Counted from the first letter of the stretch, positions 40,529 to 50,296 are shown. The stretch is DNA of 64,000 bases from CAWGJC01 sp965276665 (GCA_965276665.1 OZ255620.1:124001-188000), one strand, 5' to 3'. Translations and numbers: made by a program. Notes: generated by a model not told the origin, from the letters alone.

Positions 40529-43243
40529 ATGCCGGACGTCGTCGTCGTCGAATCCCCCGCCAAGGCCAAGACGATCAACCGCTATCTCGGCGGGGGCTTC
40601 ACCGTGCTCGCGAGCTTCGGTCATGTGCGCGACCTGCCGCCCAAGGATGGCAGCGTCCGTCCCGAGCAGGATTTCGCGATGGACTGGGCGGCCGATGAGC
40701 GCGGCAACCGTCAGGTCGCCGCGATCGCCAAGGCGCTGAAGGGCGCCCGCCGGCTCTATCTCGCGACCGATCCGGACCGCGAGGGCGAGGCGATATCCTG
40801 GCACGTCCGTGCGATGCTCGACGAGCGAAGCGCGCTCAAGGGCATCGATGTCCAACGCGTCACCTTCAACGAGATCACCCGCAGCGCCGTCCAGCACGCG
40901 ATGGCGCACCCGCGCGAGCTCGACCAGCCGCTGATCGAGGCCTATCTGGCGCGCCGCGCGCTCGACTATCTGGTCGGCTTCACCCTCTCCCCCGTGCTCT
41001 GGCGCAAGCTGCCGGGCAGCCGCAGCGCCGGACGGGTGCAATCGGTCTCGCTCCGCCTGATTTGCGAGCGCGAGGCCGAGATCGAGGTTTTTCGCCCGCG
41101 CGAATACTGGACCGTGGAGGCGCAGTTCACCACGCCGGCGGGGGCGCCGTTCGTGGCCAAACTCGCCGCCCTCGACGGCAAGCGGCTCGACCAGTTCGAC
41201 CTCGGCAATGCCGAGCTGGCGGCGCGCGCCAAGGCGGCGGTCGAGGCGGGCGATTTCGCGGTCAGCGCGGTCGAGCGTCGGCGCGTGCGGCGCAATCCGC
41301 CGGCGCCCTTCACCACCTCGACCCTGCAGCAGGAGGCGAGCCGCAAGCTGGGCCTCGGCGCCCAGCAGACGATGCGGATCGCCCAGCAGCTCTATGAGGG
41401 CGTCGATCTCGGCGGCGAGACGGTCGGGTTGATCACCTATATGCGGACCGATGGCGTGCAGATGGCGCGCGAGGCGATCGGCGCGATCCGCCACCATGTC
41501 GGCGAGGCCTATGGCTCGCCCTACCTGCCGGCCGCGCCGCGCGAGTATTCCACCAAGGCGAAGAACGCCCAGGAAGCGCATGAGGCGGTGCGCCCGACGG
41601 ATGTGGCGCGCACGCCGGAACGCGTCGCGGCCAGCCTGTCGCCCGAGCAGCGCCGGCTCTACGAGCTGGTGTGGAAGCGCGCGGTCGCCTCGCAAATGCA
41701 ATCGGCCGAGCTCGACCAGGTGACGGTCGATACCGAGAACGGGCGCGGCACGCGGCTGCGCGCCACCGGCTCCATCCTCGCCTTTGACGGCTTCCTCAAG
41801 CTCTACCGTGAAGGCATCGACGAGGACGAGGAAGAAGAAGGAAAGATGCTGCCGCCGATGGCCGAGCGCGACCCGCTCCGCCGCGGCGAGGTCACCGCGA
41901 ACCAGCATTTCACCCAGCCCCCGCCACGCTATTCGGAGGCGAGCCTGGTCAAGAAGATGGAGGAGCTCGGCATCGGCCGCCCCTCCACCTACGCCTCGAT
42001 CCTGTCGGTGCTGCGCGACCGCAACTACGTGCGGATGGAGAACCGGCGCTTCGTGCCGGAGGATCGCGGCCGGCTGGTCACCGCCTTCCTGACCAGCTTC
42101 TTCGAGCGCTATGTCGATACCGGCTTCACCGCGACGCTCGAGGAGCAGCTCGACGACATCTCGGATGGCCGGGCCGACTGGCGCGACGTGATGCGCGCCT
42201 TCTGGGACCAGTTCTCGCGCGCCGTCGAGCAGACCCGCGACCTCAAGATCTCGGACGTTATCGCGGCCCTCGACGAGGATCTGGGGCCGCATTTCTTCCC
42301 ACCGCGCGCCGATGGCGGCGGCGATCCCCGCGCCTGCCCGGCCTGCGCCGGCGGCCGGCTCGGACTGAAGCTCGGCCGCTATGGCAGCTTCATCGGCTGC
42401 TCCAACTACCCGGCCTGCCAATACACGCGCCGGCTCGCCATCGAGGGCGGCGAGGAGCAGGCGGCGGACACGCTCAAGGAAGGCATGCGGGCGCTCGGCG
42501 CGCATCCCGAGACCGGCGAGGAGATCACCGTCCGGCGCGGCCCGTATGGGCTCTACGTGCAGCAGGGCGAGCCGCCGGAGGCAGACGCCAAGGACGTGAA
42601 GAAGGAGAAGCCGCGCCGCGCCTCGCTGCCCCGCGGCATGGATGGCGAGACGATCACGCTCGAGCAGGCGATGGGCCTGCTCTCCCTGCCCCGCCATGTC
42701 GGCCTGCACCCCGAGCGCGGCGAGGCGATCGAGGCCGGAATCGGCCGGTTCGGGCCTTACGTGAAGATGGGCGCGGTGTTCGCCTCGCTCGATCGCGACG
42801 ACGACGTGCTGGCGGTCGGGCTCAATCGCGCGGTGGACGTGCTGGCGAAGAAGCTGGCGAGCGTGCGCACCCTCGGCCCGCACCCGAAGGACGCCGAGGC
42901 GGTGACGGTGCGCAAAGGCCGGTTCGGCCCCTACATCCAGCACGGCCAGACCGTCGCCAACGTGCCGCGAGGGACCGAGATGGAGGCGGTGACGCTGGAG
43001 GAGGCTGTCACGCTGCTCGTGGAGAAGGGCAAGGTGCTGAAGCGCCCCGGCAAGGCCGCCCGCAAGCCGGCCAAGACGGCCGCGCCCCGCAAGACCGAGG
43101 CGGCCGCCCGCGCCAAGCCGGCGACCGCGCGCAAGGCCGCTCCGTCCCGCACCGCGGCGAAGACGGCGTCCGCCAAGAAGAGACCGCCGGCGCGCAAGCC
43201 GGCTGCCGCGAAAAAAGCCGCCCCGCGGCGCAAGGGCGGCTGA
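40529..43243 (+). CDS. topA: DNA topoisomerase I
   Basis: A 904-residue type IA topoisomerase. It has an N-terminal TOPRIM domain (VVVESPAKAKTINRYLG; LATDPDREGEAISWH), the active-site tyrosine at about Y304 in LITYMRTDGV, and one zinc ribbon with C603, C606, C624 and C630. It then has C-terminal topoisomerase repeats (GRYGPYV-like units GPYGLYVQQ, GRFGPYVKM, GRFGPYIQH) and a Lys/Ala-rich basic tail of about 65 residues. It relaxes negative supercoils. It starts 7 bases after the dprA stop. The ATG at 40529 gives the canonical MPDVVVVESPAK start. Confidence 0.96.
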   Translation: MPDVVVVESPAKAKTINRYLGGGFTVLASFGHVRDLPPKDGSVRPEQDFAMDWAADERGNRQVAAIAKALKGARRLYLATDPDREGEAISWHVRAMLDERSALKGIDVQRVTFNEITRSAVQHAMAHPRELDQPLIEAYLARRALDYLVGFTLSPVLWRKLPGSRSAGRVQSVSLRLICEREAEIEVFRPREYWTVEAQFTTPAGAPFVAKLAALDGKRLDQFDLGNAELAARAKAAVEAGDFAVSAVERRRVRRNPPAPFTTSTLQQEASRKLGLGAQQTMRIAQQLYEGVDLGGETVGLITYMRTDGVQMAREAIGAIRHHVGEAYGSPYLPAAPREYSTKAKNAQEAHEAVRPTDVARTPERVAASLSPEQRRLYELVWKRAVASQMQSAELDQVTVDTENGRGTRLRATGSILAFDGFLKLYREGIDEDEEEEGKMLPPMAERDPLRRGEVTANQHFTQPPPRYSEASLVKKMEELGIGRPSTYASILSVLRDRNYVRMENRRFVPEDRGRLVTAFLTSFFERYVDTGFTATLEEQLDDISDGRADWRDVMRAFWDQFSRAVEQTRDLKISDVIAALDEDLGPHFFPPRADGGGDPRACPACAGGRLGLKLGRYGSFIGCSNYPACQYTRRLAIEGGEEQAADTLKEGMRALGAHPETGEEITVRRGPYGLYVQQGEPPEADAKDVKKEKPRRASLPRGMDGETITLEQAMGLLSLPRHVGLHPERGEAIEAGIGRFGPYVKMGAVFASLDRDDDVLAVGLNRAVDVLAKKLASVRTLGPHPKDAEAVTVRKGRFGPYIQHGQTVANVPRGTEMEAVTLEEAVTLLVEKGKVLKRPGKAARKPAKTAAPRKTEAAARAKPATARKAAPSRTAAKTASAKKRPPARKPAAAKKAAPRRKGG

Positions 43244-43244
43244 G

Positions 43245-45524
43245 GTGGCGCCGCGGCGCCGCGGCGCCGATTCTCCCCCCGCCCTGCCCCCCTCTGGCCT
43301 CCCGAGCCGCGACGACCTGCGCCGCTTCATCCGCGAGCAGCCCGGCCGGGTCGGCAAGCGCGAGATCTCCCGCGCCTTCCGTCTCGGCCCCGAGCACCAG
43401 GTGGGCTTGCGCGGTCTGCTGAAATCCCTCGCCGCCACCGGCGATGTCGCGCCGGCCGGGCATCGCCGCTTCGCCGGTCCCGGCAAGCCGGTCGCCGGGC
43501 GATTGCCGGAGGAGGCCATTCTCCGGGTCACCGGGACCGATCCCGACGGCGACGCGGTGGCGCGTCCGGTGGAATGGGCGGCCGACGGTCCGCCGCCGAT
43601 CGTGTTGATGGCCCCCGAGGCGCGCGGCCGGCCGGCGCTGGCGCCCGGGGATCGCGTGCTCGCCCGGCTGCGCCCGATCGGGCCTGGCCGTTATGAGGGC
43701 CGCACAATCCGCCGCATCACCGACCTGCCCGGCCGCGTGCTCGGCGTGTTCCGCCCCGACCCGCGCGGCGGCGGTCGGGTGGTCCCCACCGATCGCCGCG
43801 CCAAGGCGGAATGGCGCGTGCCGCCCGGCGATGCCGACGAGGCCGAGGCGGGCGAGATCGTGCTCGCCGAGCCGATCCCGCATGACGGCGCCGGGCTCAA
43901 GCCGGTCCGCATCGTCGAGCGGCTGGGACGCATGGGCGATGCGCGCTCGGTCTCGCTGATCTGCATCCACACCCACGACATCCCGGTCGAGTTCGCCGAG
44001 GACGCGCTGGCCGAGGCGGCGCGCGCCGGCGCCACCGGGCTCGGCAGCCGCATCGACCTCAGGGACCTGCCGCTCGTCACCATCGACGGCGAGGATGCGC
44101 GGGATTTCGACGATGCGGTGTTCGCCGAGCCGGAGGGCGAAGGCTGGCGGCTCGTCGTCGCGATCGCCGACGTGGCGCATTACGTCCGGCCCGGCGGCGC
44201 GCTCGACCGCGCCGCCTGGACGCGCGGCAACAGCGTCTATTTCCCCGACCGCGTGGTGCCGATGCTGCCGGAGGCGCTCTCCAACGGCTGGTGCAGCCTG
44301 CGCCCGGCCGAGGAGCGTGGCTGCCTGTTCGCCGAGCTCCGCATCGACCGGAACGGCCGCAAGACCGCGCATCGGTTCGGGCGCGGGCTGATGCGGAGCG
44401 CTGCCCGCCTCACCTACACGCAGATGCAGGCGGCGCAGGATGCCGGGCTCGGCCCCGGGCTCGGTCTCGGCCTGCCGGACGGGCTGCCGGACGGGCTGCC
44501 GGACGGGCTGCCGGACGGGCTGCCGGACGGGCTGATCGGCGATCTCTACGCCGCCTTCCGCGCCCTGCTCGCCGCCCGCATCGCGCGCGGCACCCTCGAT
44601 CTCGATCTTCCGGAACGGCGCGTGGTGCTCGACGAGGCGGGACATGTCGCCGCCGTCGCGCCGCGCCCGCGCCTCGACAGCCACCGGCTGATCGAGGAAT
44701 TCATGATCATGGCCAATGTGGCGGCCGCCGAGGAGCTGGAGCGGCTCGCCGAGCCCTGCATCTATCGCGTCCATGCGCCGCCTTCGGACGAGAAGCTGGA
44801 AGCGTTGCGCGCCTTCCTGCGCAGTCTCGACATCACCCTGCCGCCGGGCAACGCCATCCACCCGCGCGATCTCGACCGCGTGCTGCAGCGCGTGGCCGGC
44901 ACCGAGCATGCCGCGCTGGTCAACGAGACGGTGCTGCGGAGCCAGTCGCAGGCGGCCTACAGCCCGGACAATATCGGCCATTTCGGCCTCGCCCTCCCGC
45001 GCTACGCGCATTTCACCAGCCCGATCCGCCGCTATTCCGATCTCTGCGTGCACCGCGCGCTGATCAGGGGGCTGCGACTCGGCGATGGTGGGCTCGATCC
45101 GGAGGGAGCTGCCCGCCTGCCGGAAACGGCGGAGCACATCAGCGCCACCGAACGCCGCGCCACGCTGGCCGAGCGCGACGCGATCGACCGCTATCTAGCG
45201 GCCTTCATGGCCGATCGTGTCGGAAACCGTTTCGCGGCGCGCATTTCCGGAGTGACGCGGTTCGGAATCTTCGTCACAGTCGCGGAGAATGGCGCGAGTG
45301 GGCTGATTCCGGTCTCCGCCTTGCCGGACGATTTCTGGATGCATGACGAGCGGGCGCAGACCCTGACCGGACGGCGGAGCGGAACCACCCTCCGCCTGGC
45401 ACAGGAGGTCGAGGTCCGGCTTGCGGAGGCAAGCCCGGTGACCGGCGGCCTCATCTTCTCGCTGCTCGGCGCGCCCGCGCGTGACGGCGATCCCCGCGGA
45501 GGCCGACGATCCGGCCGCAGGTGA
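43245..45524 (+). CDS. rnr: Ribonuclease R
   Basis: A 759-residue RNB-family 3'-5' exoribonuclease: an N-terminal winged helix, cold-shock domains, then the catalytic RNB domain with D281, D287, D289 and D290 (IDGEDARDFDD), and a C-terminal S1 domain (AARISGVTRFGIFVTVAENGASGLIP). It degrades structured RNA. The GTG start lies one base after the topA stop. A 12-bp tandem repeat gives five LPDG units at residues 410-429 inside the catalytic domain. The stop overlaps the S41 protease start. Confidence 0.93.
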   Translation: MAPRRRGADSPPALPPSGLPSRDDLRRFIREQPGRVGKREISRAFRLGPEHQVGLRGLLKSLAATGDVAPAGHRRFAGPGKPVAGRLPEEAILRVTGTDPDGDAVARPVEWAADGPPPIVLMAPEARGRPALAPGDRVLARLRPIGPGRYEGRTIRRITDLPGRVLGVFRPDPRGGGRVVPTDRRAKAEWRVPPGDADEAEAGEIVLAEPIPHDGAGLKPVRIVERLGRMGDARSVSLICIHTHDIPVEFAEDALAEAARAGATGLGSRIDLRDLPLVTIDGEDARDFDDAVFAEPEGEGWRLVVAIADVAHYVRPGGALDRAAWTRGNSVYFPDRVVPMLPEALSNGWCSLRPAEERGCLFAELRIDRNGRKTAHRFGRGLMRSAARLTYTQMQAAQDAGLGPGLGLGLPDGLPDGLPDGLPDGLPDGLIGDLYAAFRALLAARIARGTLDLDLPERRVVLDEAGHVAAVAPRPRLDSHRLIEEFMIMANVAAAEELERLAEPCIYRVHAPPSDEKLEALRAFLRSLDITLPPGNAIHPRDLDRVLQRVAGTEHAALVNETVLRSQSQAAYSPDNIGHFGLALPRYAHFTSPIRRYSDLCVHRALIRGLRLGDGGLDPEGAARLPETAEHISATERRATLAERDAIDRYLAAFMADRVGNRFAARISGVTRFGIFVTVAENGASGLIPVSALPDDFWMHDERAQTLTGRRSGTTLRLAQEVEVRLAEASPVTGGLIFSLLGAPARDGDPRGGRRSGRR
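44472..44531. repeat. In-frame minisatellite: five 12-bp units in rnr
   Basis: The unit CTGCCGGACGGG is repeated five times without a mismatch, coding LPDG each time. It is preceded by a degenerate GLGPGLGLG-coding stretch that may derive from the same expansion. The unit length keeps the reading frame, so the copy number can vary between strains without breaking RNase R. Confidence 0.9.
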
Positions 45525-47278
45525 CAGAGGAGCCCCGCCCGGCGCGTCGACGGCGCGGCCGCATCGCCGCGCGGCGGCGTGGCCGCATCTCGCGGCGCCG
45601 AAGCGGCGCCCGTCTGCGGCGTCGCGGCTTGCGGCTCGGCTCGCGGGGATTGCAGGCCACGTTTCTCGTGCTGCTGCTGCTCGGCGGCCATGCGATCGCC
45701 CAGCCGGCAGCCCAGCCGGCCGCTCCCGCACCGGCGATGGGCACGATTGCGGGCACCGCGACGCCAAGCGCTGCGATGTCGGGCAGCGCGCCGGATGCGG
45801 GCGGGTTCGACGCCGGGCTCACCGCACAGGTGCTGACCAGCGGCCTCTCCTTCATGGCGCCGCGCATCCTCGACCCGGTGTCGGTGCCGCAACTCACCCT
45901 CTGGGGCCTGCATGGCATCGCCGCGATCGACCCCGGTCTTGCCGTCGACGAGCGCAGCGGGAACCTGCTGCTCACCCAGCAGGACCATGTGTTGCTCACC
46001 CTCGCGGTGCCGCCCGGCACCGAGCCCGCGCCCTGGGCGCAGGCGACCGCCCAGATCATGCAGATGGCGTGGAGCGTCTCCGCCCCGTTGCGCGCCGCCG
46101 GCACGCTCGGCCTGGTGCAGAGCTTTTATGACGAGCTGTTCAACCATCTCGACCCGTATTCGCGCTACGTCGCGCCGGCCGATGCCGATACCGATCGCGA
46201 GCACCGCACCGGCGATGCCGGGATCGGCGCGACGCTCGCCTGGCGCGGCCGTGCCCTGGTCGTCGTCTCGGTGCTGGCGGGCGGCCCGGCGGCCGGGGCG
46301 GCGATCCGGCCCGGCGAGCAGCTGGTCTCGATCGATGGCCAGAGCCTCGCCGGCCTCGACCTCGACGCGGTGAATGCCCGTCTCGCCGGGCAGGACGGCG
46401 ATGACGTCGTGCTCGGGATCCGCGACTGGCGCGGCCGGCGGCCGATCCTGCGCTCGGTCACCGTGACGCGCGCGAGCGTGCCGCCGGAGACGGTGTTCGC
46501 GGGGCGCGAGGGGGCGGTCCTGACCATCCGCATCACCGGCTTCGCCGCCGACACCGCCGCGCGCTTCCTGCGCGAGCTGACGCTCGGCATGGCGCGACGG
46601 CCGGCCGGGCTGGTCATCGACCTGCGCGGCAATCGCGGCGGCCTGCTTCGGCAATCGGTGGACGCGGCGGGCGCGGTGCTGGCGGATGCGATCGTCTCGG
46701 TGACGGTCGGGCGCGACCCGCAGGCCGACCATATTTTTCGCGCGGAGGGGCCGGATCTCACGAGCGGGCTGCCGATCGTCGTGCTGGTGGACGGGCGATC
46801 GGCCAGTGCCGCGGAGATCATGGCGGCGGCGCTGGCCGACCAGCGGCGCGCCGTGGTGGTCGGGAGCGCCACGCTCGGGAAAGGGCTGGTGCAGACCATC
46901 GCGCCGATGCCCGATGGCGGCGAGCTCTTCGTAACCTGGAGCCGGGTGCTCGCGCCGTCCGGCTGGCCGTTGCAGGGGCTGGGCGTGCTGCCGCAGGTCT
47001 GCACCAGCCTCGGCGAGGCTGCGCTGAACCAGCAGCTCGACGATCTCGCGCGTGGGCAGCAGGATATGGAAGCGGCGCTGGCCCGCCATCAGGCGGCACG
47101 CGCGCCGATTCCGCCGGCCAGCGTCATCGCGCTCCGCAACGCCTGTCCGGCCGCGATCGGGCGCGACAGCGACGTCACCGCCGCCCGTTTCCTGCTCGAT
47201 CACGAGCTCGCCTATGGAACCGCCCTCGCCCCCGCCGCGGCCGGCGCCACACCGCCAGAAATTCCGGCAACGCCCTGA
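45521..47278 (+). CDS. S41 family C-terminal processing peptidase (CtpA-like)
   Basis: A 585-residue protease. Its catalytic serine is S429 in the SASAAE motif and its general-base lysine is K454 in TLGKG, 25 residues apart as in Tsp. A PDZ domain (about 228-300) lies upstream, and the DLRGNRGGLLRQSVDAA oxyanion segment is present. One N-terminal helix (about 44-60) places it in the periplasm. The first 40 residues are extremely arginine-rich, so the true start could be further downstream, but no good site was seen; the present start overlaps the rnr stop as GTGA. Confidence 0.87.
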   Translation: MTEEPRPARRRRGRIAARRRGRISRRRSGARLRRRGLRLGSRGLQATFLVLLLLGGHAIAQPAAQPAAPAPAMGTIAGTATPSAAMSGSAPDAGGFDAGLTAQVLTSGLSFMAPRILDPVSVPQLTLWGLHGIAAIDPGLAVDERSGNLLLTQQDHVLLTLAVPPGTEPAPWAQATAQIMQMAWSVSAPLRAAGTLGLVQSFYDELFNHLDPYSRYVAPADADTDREHRTGDAGIGATLAWRGRALVVVSVLAGGPAAGAAIRPGEQLVSIDGQSLAGLDLDAVNARLAGQDGDDVVLGIRDWRGRRPILRSVTVTRASVPPETVFAGREGAVLTIRITGFAADTAARFLRELTLGMARRPAGLVIDLRGNRGGLLRQSVDAAGAVLADAIVSVTVGRDPQADHIFRAEGPDLTSGLPIVVLVDGRSASAAEIMAAALADQRRAVVVGSATLGKGLVQTIAPMPDGGELFVTWSRVLAPSGWPLQGLGVLPQVCTSLGEAALNQQLDDLARGQQDMEAALARHQAARAPIPPASVIALRNACPAAIGRDSDVTAARFLLDHELAYGTALAPAAAGATPPEIPATP

Positions 47279-47311
47279 GATGCGCGGCAGGCGGGCGCGC
47301 AGCCAAACCCT

Positions 47312-47341
47312 CTTGACGGCGGCCGGTTGGATACGCCATCT
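47312..47341 (+). promoter_or_regulatory. Possible promoter of rpmG
   Basis: CTTGACG (47312-47318), the usual alphaproteobacterial -35 sequence, is followed 17 bases later by CCATCT as a weak -10, about 22 bases before the rpmG start. The assignment was made by eye only. Confidence 0.35.
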
Positions 47342-47362
47342 CGAGCGCTTGGAGATCATGCC

Positions 47363-47530
47363 ATGGCGAAGACCAACACCATCCAGATCAAGCTCGTGTC
47401 GAGTGCCGATACCGGGTATTTCTACGTGACGAAGAAAAATGCGCGCGCGCAGACCGGCAAGCTCGAGATGAAGAAATACGATCCCGTCGCGCGCAAGCAC
47501 GTCGCGTTCCGCGAAGCCAAGATAAAGTGA
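47363..47530 (+). CDS. rpmG: 50S ribosomal protein L33
   Basis: A 55-residue protein, MAKTNTIQIKLVSSADTGYF followed by the K-K-N-A-R motif and a basic KYDPVARKHVAFREAKIK end; this is a complete L33 without the zinc-binding cysteines, that is, the C-minus form. It belongs to the large ribosomal subunit near the E site. A GGAG ribosome site is about 9 bases upstream. It ends the topA-rnr gene row, as in related genomes. Confidence 0.96.
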   Translation: MAKTNTIQIKLVSSADTGYFYVTKKNARAQTGKLEMKKYDPVARKHVAFREAKIK

Positions 47531-47539
47531 GAGGGGGTG

Positions 47540-47553
47540 CCGCCGCTCGGCGG
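47540..47553. terminator. Short GC hairpin after rpmG
   Basis: CCGCCG-CT-CGGCGG, a perfect 6-bp stem ten bases after the rpmG stop. There is no U-run and the loop is only two bases, so its role as a terminator is doubtful. Confidence 0.3.
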
Positions 47554-47610
47554 GCCCGCATAGTTTCGGAGTGAGTTCGGGCGTGGGCGGGAGACCGTCC
47601 GCGCCTTGAT

Positions 47611-49464
47611 GTGTTGGAGCGGCCGACGGTGGCGGTTTTGCCTCGGGCGGGAGCGGCGGGGAGCACCGCCGGAGGGGTGAAGCCGGAACGGGCGCCGCAG
47701 CGGGCGCGCCGGGTCCTCAATGACGTCGTCCTGCATGCGCCGCAGACCCTCCGCGCTCTCGTCCGCGCAGACGAGATCTGGCTGGTCGCGCTGGCCGCGG
47801 TGATCGGCATCCTGGCCGGCGGCATCGTCGTTGCGATGGCTACGGTGACGCAGCTCGCCCATGAGGTGCTGTTCCGTCTGCCGCGCGGGCAGGCGCTGTC
47901 GAGCGCGGTCGGGCTGCCGGCGCAGCAGACGATGATCGTGCTCGGCGCTGGCGGCCTCGCCCTCGGCGCCACCTTCCTCGCGGCGGGACGCTGGTGGCCG
48001 CGCCGCGCCGTCGACCCGATCGAGGCGAACGCGCTCTATGGCGGCCAGATGTCGATGCGCGACAGCCTGGTGGTGGTCGGGCAGACGATGCTCTCGAACG
48101 GGGTCGGCGCCTCGATCGGGCTGGAGGCTGGGTACGCGCAGATCGGCGGCGCGCTCGCCTCGAAATTCGGCCGCGGATTCCGGGTGCGGCGGGGCGATCT
48201 CCGCCTGCTGGTCGGGTGCGGCGCCGGAGCGGCGATCGCGGCGGCGTTCAACGCGCCGCTGACCGGCGCCTTCTACGGGTTCGAGCTGATCATCGGCACC
48301 TACACGCTGGCGACGCTGGCGCCGGTGGTGATGGCGGCGATCTGCGCCGTCTCCACCATGCGGCTGCTGACCGGCGGCGGCGAAGGCTGGGATATCCGCG
48401 TGCCCACCGCGATCGTGCCGGCGGATTACATCCCGATCCTGGCGCTCGGCATGATTGCGGCACTCTGCGGCATCGCCATCATGCGCGGGGTCGCGCTCAC
48501 CGAGGATCTGTTCCGCCGCAGCCGGGTGCCGGCCTGGCTGCGGCCGGCGGTCGGCGGCCTGTTCGTCGGCGCGCTCGCGCTGATCTCGCCGCAGGTGCTC
48601 TCCTCGGGGCATTCGGCGCTCCGCGTCGGGCTCGACGCCCCTTACTCGATGCAGAAGGTCGCGCTGCTGCTGGTCCTGAAAGCGCTGGCCTCGGCGATCT
48701 CGATCGGGTCCGGGTTCCGCGGCGGCCTGTTCTTCGCCTCGCTGTTCCTGGGCGCGCTGGTCGGCAAGCTGTTCGGCGGCGCCTTTGCCCTGATCGCGCC
48801 GACGCAGGCGCTGCCGAGCGTGGTCTGCGCCGTCGTCGGCATGAGCGCGGTCGCGACGGCGATCGTCGGCGGCCCGCTGACCATGGCCTTCCTCGCCCTC
48901 GAGAGCACCGGCAGCCTGCCGCTCACCGTCGCGGTGCTGGCGGCGGCGGTGGTCTCGGCGCTCACCGTGCGGCGCACCTTCGGCTACTCCTTCGCGACCT
49001 GGCGCTTCCATCTGCGCGGCGAGGCGATCCGGAGCGCGGTCGATATCGGCTGGATGCGCAATCTCACCGTCGGGCGGATGATGCGGCGGGATGTCCGCAC
49101 CGTGCGGGCGGACATGACGCTCGCCGCCTTCCGCCGCGACCAGCCGCTCGGCAGCGCCTCGCGGGTGATCGCGATCGACGAATCCGACCATTATGCCGGC
49201 ATCGTCACGGTGTTCGAGGCGCATGCGGCGGAGACCACGGGCACCCGCATCTCCGATATCCTGCACGACAGCGGCACCATCCTGCTGCCGCAGATGACGA
49301 TCAAGGAAGCGATCGCGCTGTTCGAGGCGACAGAGAGCGACGCGCTCGCGGTGGTCGATTCCACCGAGAGCCGCAAGGTGATCGGGCTGCTGACCGAGCA
49401 GCACGCGCTCCGCCGCTACAGCGAGGAGCTGGACCGCAAGCGGCGCGAGCTTTCCGGTGAGTGA
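47611..49464 (+). CDS. CLC-family chloride channel/transporter with CBS domains
   Basis: A 617-residue membrane protein. The CLC core includes GVGASIGLEAGYAQIGGA (ion-path region with the conserved glutamate), AAFNAPLTGAFYGFELI and GSGFRGGLFFASLFLGALVG, in residues about 60-465. The C-terminal 150 residues contain a CBS pair (VGRMMRRDVRTVRADMTLAAF; IKEAIALFEATESDALAVVDS). These proteins exchange or conduct chloride; the CBS part may sense nucleotides. GTG at 47611 was taken as the start; it is 80 bases after rpmG. Its end overlaps the next gene by 8 bases. Confidence 0.9.
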   Translation: MLERPTVAVLPRAGAAGSTAGGVKPERAPQRARRVLNDVVLHAPQTLRALVRADEIWLVALAAVIGILAGGIVVAMATVTQLAHEVLFRLPRGQALSSAVGLPAQQTMIVLGAGGLALGATFLAAGRWWPRRAVDPIEANALYGGQMSMRDSLVVVGQTMLSNGVGASIGLEAGYAQIGGALASKFGRGFRVRRGDLRLLVGCGAGAAIAAAFNAPLTGAFYGFELIIGTYTLATLAPVVMAAICAVSTMRLLTGGGEGWDIRVPTAIVPADYIPILALGMIAALCGIAIMRGVALTEDLFRRSRVPAWLRPAVGGLFVGALALISPQVLSSGHSALRVGLDAPYSMQKVALLLVLKALASAISIGSGFRGGLFFASLFLGALVGKLFGGAFALIAPTQALPSVVCAVVGMSAVATAIVGGPLTMAFLALESTGSLPLTVAVLAAAVVSALTVRRTFGYSFATWRFHLRGEAIRSAVDIGWMRNLTVGRMMRRDVRTVRADMTLAAFRRDQPLGSASRVIAIDESDHYAGIVTVFEAHAAETTGTRISDILHDSGTILLPQMTIKEAIALFEATESDALAVVDSTESRKVIGLLTEQHALRRYSEELDRKRRELSGE

Positions 49465-50296
49465 CGCGACGGTGAGCGCTTCCTGGCTCGAGGCGGAATA
49501 CAACAACCGTGCGAAAGTTCCTGATTTCGATGCAATCGTCGAAGGCTGGCACCGCGACGCCGCAGCCTTCCGGACGGCGCATGCGGCCTCCGAGCTCGAC
49601 CTCGCTTACGGCCCATCACCGCGCCAGCGCCTCGATCTGTTCTGGCCGGACGGGGATCACGCCGCCGCCCCGCTCGCGCTCTTCATCCATGGCGGCTACT
49701 GGCAGGCGCTCGACCGCTCGTTCTTCAGCCATATGGCGGCCGGGCTCGCGGTCCATGGCGTGGGGGTGGCGGTTGCCTCCTACGATCTTTGTCCTGATGT
49801 CGGCGTGGCGACGATCGTCGAGCAGATGCGGGGGGCGACGGCGTTCCTGCACCGGCGGCATGGCGGTCCTGTCTTCGCTTTCGGGCATTCGGCCGGCGGC
49901 CATCTGGCGGCGATGCTGCTGGCGACCGACTGGGCGGCAGGCGGGCTGCCATCCGGCCTCGTGCCCGCCGCCCTCGGGATCAGCGGGCTGTTCGACCTGG
50001 CGCCGCTTCTCGCCACGATCTGGAACGCGAAGCTCCGCCTCGATGCGGCGGACGCGCGCCGCCTCTCCCCGGTTCATCTGCCGCCGCCGGGCACCCCGTT
50101 CCATGCCGCGGTCGGTGAGCGGGAGGGCGCGGAGTACGCGCGCCAGTCGCGCGCGATCGCCGAGGCATGGGGCGGCACCTGGTCCGTGCTGGCGGGGGAC
50201 GACCATTTCAGCGCCATCGCGCCGCTCGCCGATCCAGCTTCTTCCCTGGTCCGCCTGGCGTGCGGGATGATCAGCGAGAATTCTCTCCGGCGGTGA
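49457..50296 (+). CDS. Alpha/beta hydrolase, kynurenine-formamidase-like
   Basis: A 279-residue enzyme with the HGGYW oxyanion motif (about residue 75), the nucleophile elbow GHSAGGHLAAMLL and the late DDHFSAI histidine. The EAEYNNRAKVPDFDAIVEGW start and the HGGYW motif are typical of the BD-FAE/arylformamidase group, which hydrolyses N-formylkynurenine or related esters. No other tryptophan-degradation gene is in the window, so the substrate is open. The GTG start overlaps the CLC gene by 8 bases and its end overlaps the convergent kinase gene by 26. Confidence 0.83.
   Translation: MSDATVSASWLEAEYNNRAKVPDFDAIVEGWHRDAAAFRTAHAASELDLAYGPSPRQRLDLFWPDGDHAAAPLALFIHGGYWQALDRSFFSHMAAGLAVHGVGVAVASYDLCPDVGVATIVEQMRGATAFLHRRHGGPVFAFGHSAGGHLAAMLLATDWAAGGLPSGLVPAALGISGLFDLAPLLATIWNAKLRLDAADARRLSPVHLPPPGTPFHAAVGEREGAEYARQSRAIAEAWGGTWSVLAGDDHFSAIAPLADPASSLVRLACGMISENSLRR

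Noticed and set aside
40073..43531. A very long open frame antisense to topA
   Set aside because: It overlaps a complete, well-conserved topoisomerase on the other strand. Its translation is Arg/Gly/Leu-rich low complexity, typical of mirror frames in very GC-rich DNA.
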